DNA of 64,000 nt from Lysobacter arenosi (GTDB lineage Bacteria; Pseudomonadota; Gammaproteobacteria; Xanthomonadales; Xanthomonadaceae), in contig NZ_CP071517.1 of assembly GCF_016613475.2 (NCBI RefSeq), positions 248,001 through 312,000 on the forward strand, read 5' to 3'. Both the position numbers and the translations under genes were made by a program. The stretch's first letter is position 1; every line of letters starts with the position of its first letter. Shown piece after piece: positions 63,649 through 64,000 of the stretch. Below the pieces are notes generated by a model. That model did not search any database, had not been told where the DNA came from, and was given only the letters and a program-made list of their open reading frames with translations.

Positions 63649-63999
63649 ATGAACGAAGACACGTTGCGGACCTGGCTGGAGCCGTGGCCGGGGGTCGAGG
63701 AGTCGGTGAAGTGGGAGGACGACCTGGTCTTCTCGCTGGCCGGGAAGATGTTCTGCGTGATCTGCCTGCGCGGGCCGAAGGCCGGCAGCATGAGTTTCAA
63801 GGTCGAAGACGAGAGGTTCCTCGAGCTGACCGAGCGGCCGGGCTTCATCCCCGCCCCCTACCTGGCGCGGGCGCACTGGGTCTACATCGAACAGCCCAAG
63901 CGGGTTCCCGCCAAGGAGCTGCGCGACCTGGTCCGGCGCAGCTACGAACTGGTCCGCGAGAAACTGCCGAAGAAGACCCAGCGCGAACTCGCCGACTGA
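63649..63999 (+). CDS. MmcQ/YjbR family protein
   Basis: 116 residues, complete, ending one base before the window edge. The YjbR fold is DNA-binding-like (cyclic double alpha-beta). Seen: LEPWPGVEESVKWEDDLVFS, CVICLRGPKAGSMSFKVED and PYLARAHWVYIEQPKRVP. ELRDLVRRSYELVREKLPKK is the usual C-terminal helix. Biochemical function is unknown for the family. ATG at 63649 follows GGGAATGAGCAT. Confidence 0.9.
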   Translation: MNEDTLRTWLEPWPGVEESVKWEDDLVFSLAGKMFCVICLRGPKAGSMSFKVEDERFLELTERPGFIPAPYLARAHWVYIEQPKRVPAKELRDLVRRSYELVREKLPKKTQRELAD

Positions 64000-64000
64000 C

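Noticed and set aside
1..64000. Search for tRNA, rRNA, CRISPR arrays, insertion sequences or phage genes
   Set aside because: No cloverleaf with tRNA features, no direct repeat arrays and no transposase or phage protein were found by eye. A tRNAscan-SE or Infernal run would be needed to exclude small RNAs.

Overview
The window is a stretch of high-GC chromosome from a gammaproteobacterium, most probably of the family Xanthomonadaceae (Lysobacteraceae) and Lysobacter-like. This rests on the GC-rich codon use, an M2 (ACE-type) dipeptidase and two M13 peptidases, an OhrR/Ohr pair with cysteines at the positions known from Xanthomonas OhrR, a MinC N-terminus of the Xanthomonas type, and REP-like 'GTCATCCCGGCGAACGCCGGGA' hairpins. 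The genus is an inference. I see no rRNA, tRNA, CRISPR array, insertion sequence, phage or plasmid gene. Almost everything looks like stable core or near-core genome.

Layout. 1-2.1 kb: end of secD, then secF. 2.1-2.7 kb: a gene-free region with two inverted copies of a branched (cloverleaf) repeat and two REP hairpins. 2.7-7.6 kb: suhB, trmJ, then a periplasmic binding protein gene broken by one in-frame TAG and coupled to a GGDEF/EAL gene. 7.6-13.3 kb: ExoD family, CNNM/CorC family, a phosphate transporter with its DUF47 partner, a YbjN-like protein divergent from an alkyltransferase-like protein, and a rhomboid. 13.4-21 kb: two M13 peptidases flanking an alpha/beta hydrolase, then cycA. 21-25.5 kb: a lipoprotein nuclease, a small trypsin-fold protease, and the molybdate locus modE / modABC with a textbook ModE operator. 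25.5-31.2 kb: tautomerase, M2 peptidase, an HExxH protein, and minE-minD-minC with a GNAT gene. 31.4-36.2 kb: DesK/NarL-type two-component pair, SRPBCC/GyrI-like protein, DUF423, AlkA-family glycosylase and a small secreted protein. 36.2-46.8 kb: OafA acyltransferase, M15 carboxypeptidase, a 59-residue DUF4177 protein, lipoprotein, purT, EEP lipoprotein, bpt, a six-EF-hand protein, a DUF2007 membrane protein, tesB and an AmpD-like amidase. 46.9-54.9 kb: MOSC protein, esterase, fused rlmKL, PmtA-like methyltransferase, two pirins, aquaporin and small secreted or lipid-anchored proteins. 55-64 kb: a PLD-type cardiolipin synthase homologue, a SixA-like lipoprotein, mfd, ohrR/ohr, a methyltransferase, a GNAT and a YjbR protein.

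Genes that work together: secDF (protein export motor); DUF47 with Pit (phosphate uptake); ModE controlling ModABC; MinCDE (division site selection); histidine kinase with response regulator; OhrR with Ohr (organic peroxide defence); possibly the binding protein with the GGDEF/EAL protein (ligand-controlled c-di-GMP signalling).

Most notable: (1) the paired cloverleaf repeats at 2240-2609, whose stems differ by compensating changes; (2) the amber codon at 5139 in an otherwise intact binding-protein gene; (3) matching half-sites in front of ohrR and ohr; (4) the ModE box at 25491-25514, with a ModC lacking its usual C-terminal molybdate-binding domain; (5) a signal-less H-D-S trypsin-fold protein between a nuclease and modE. 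I found no clear multi-gene system that looks wholly undescribed.
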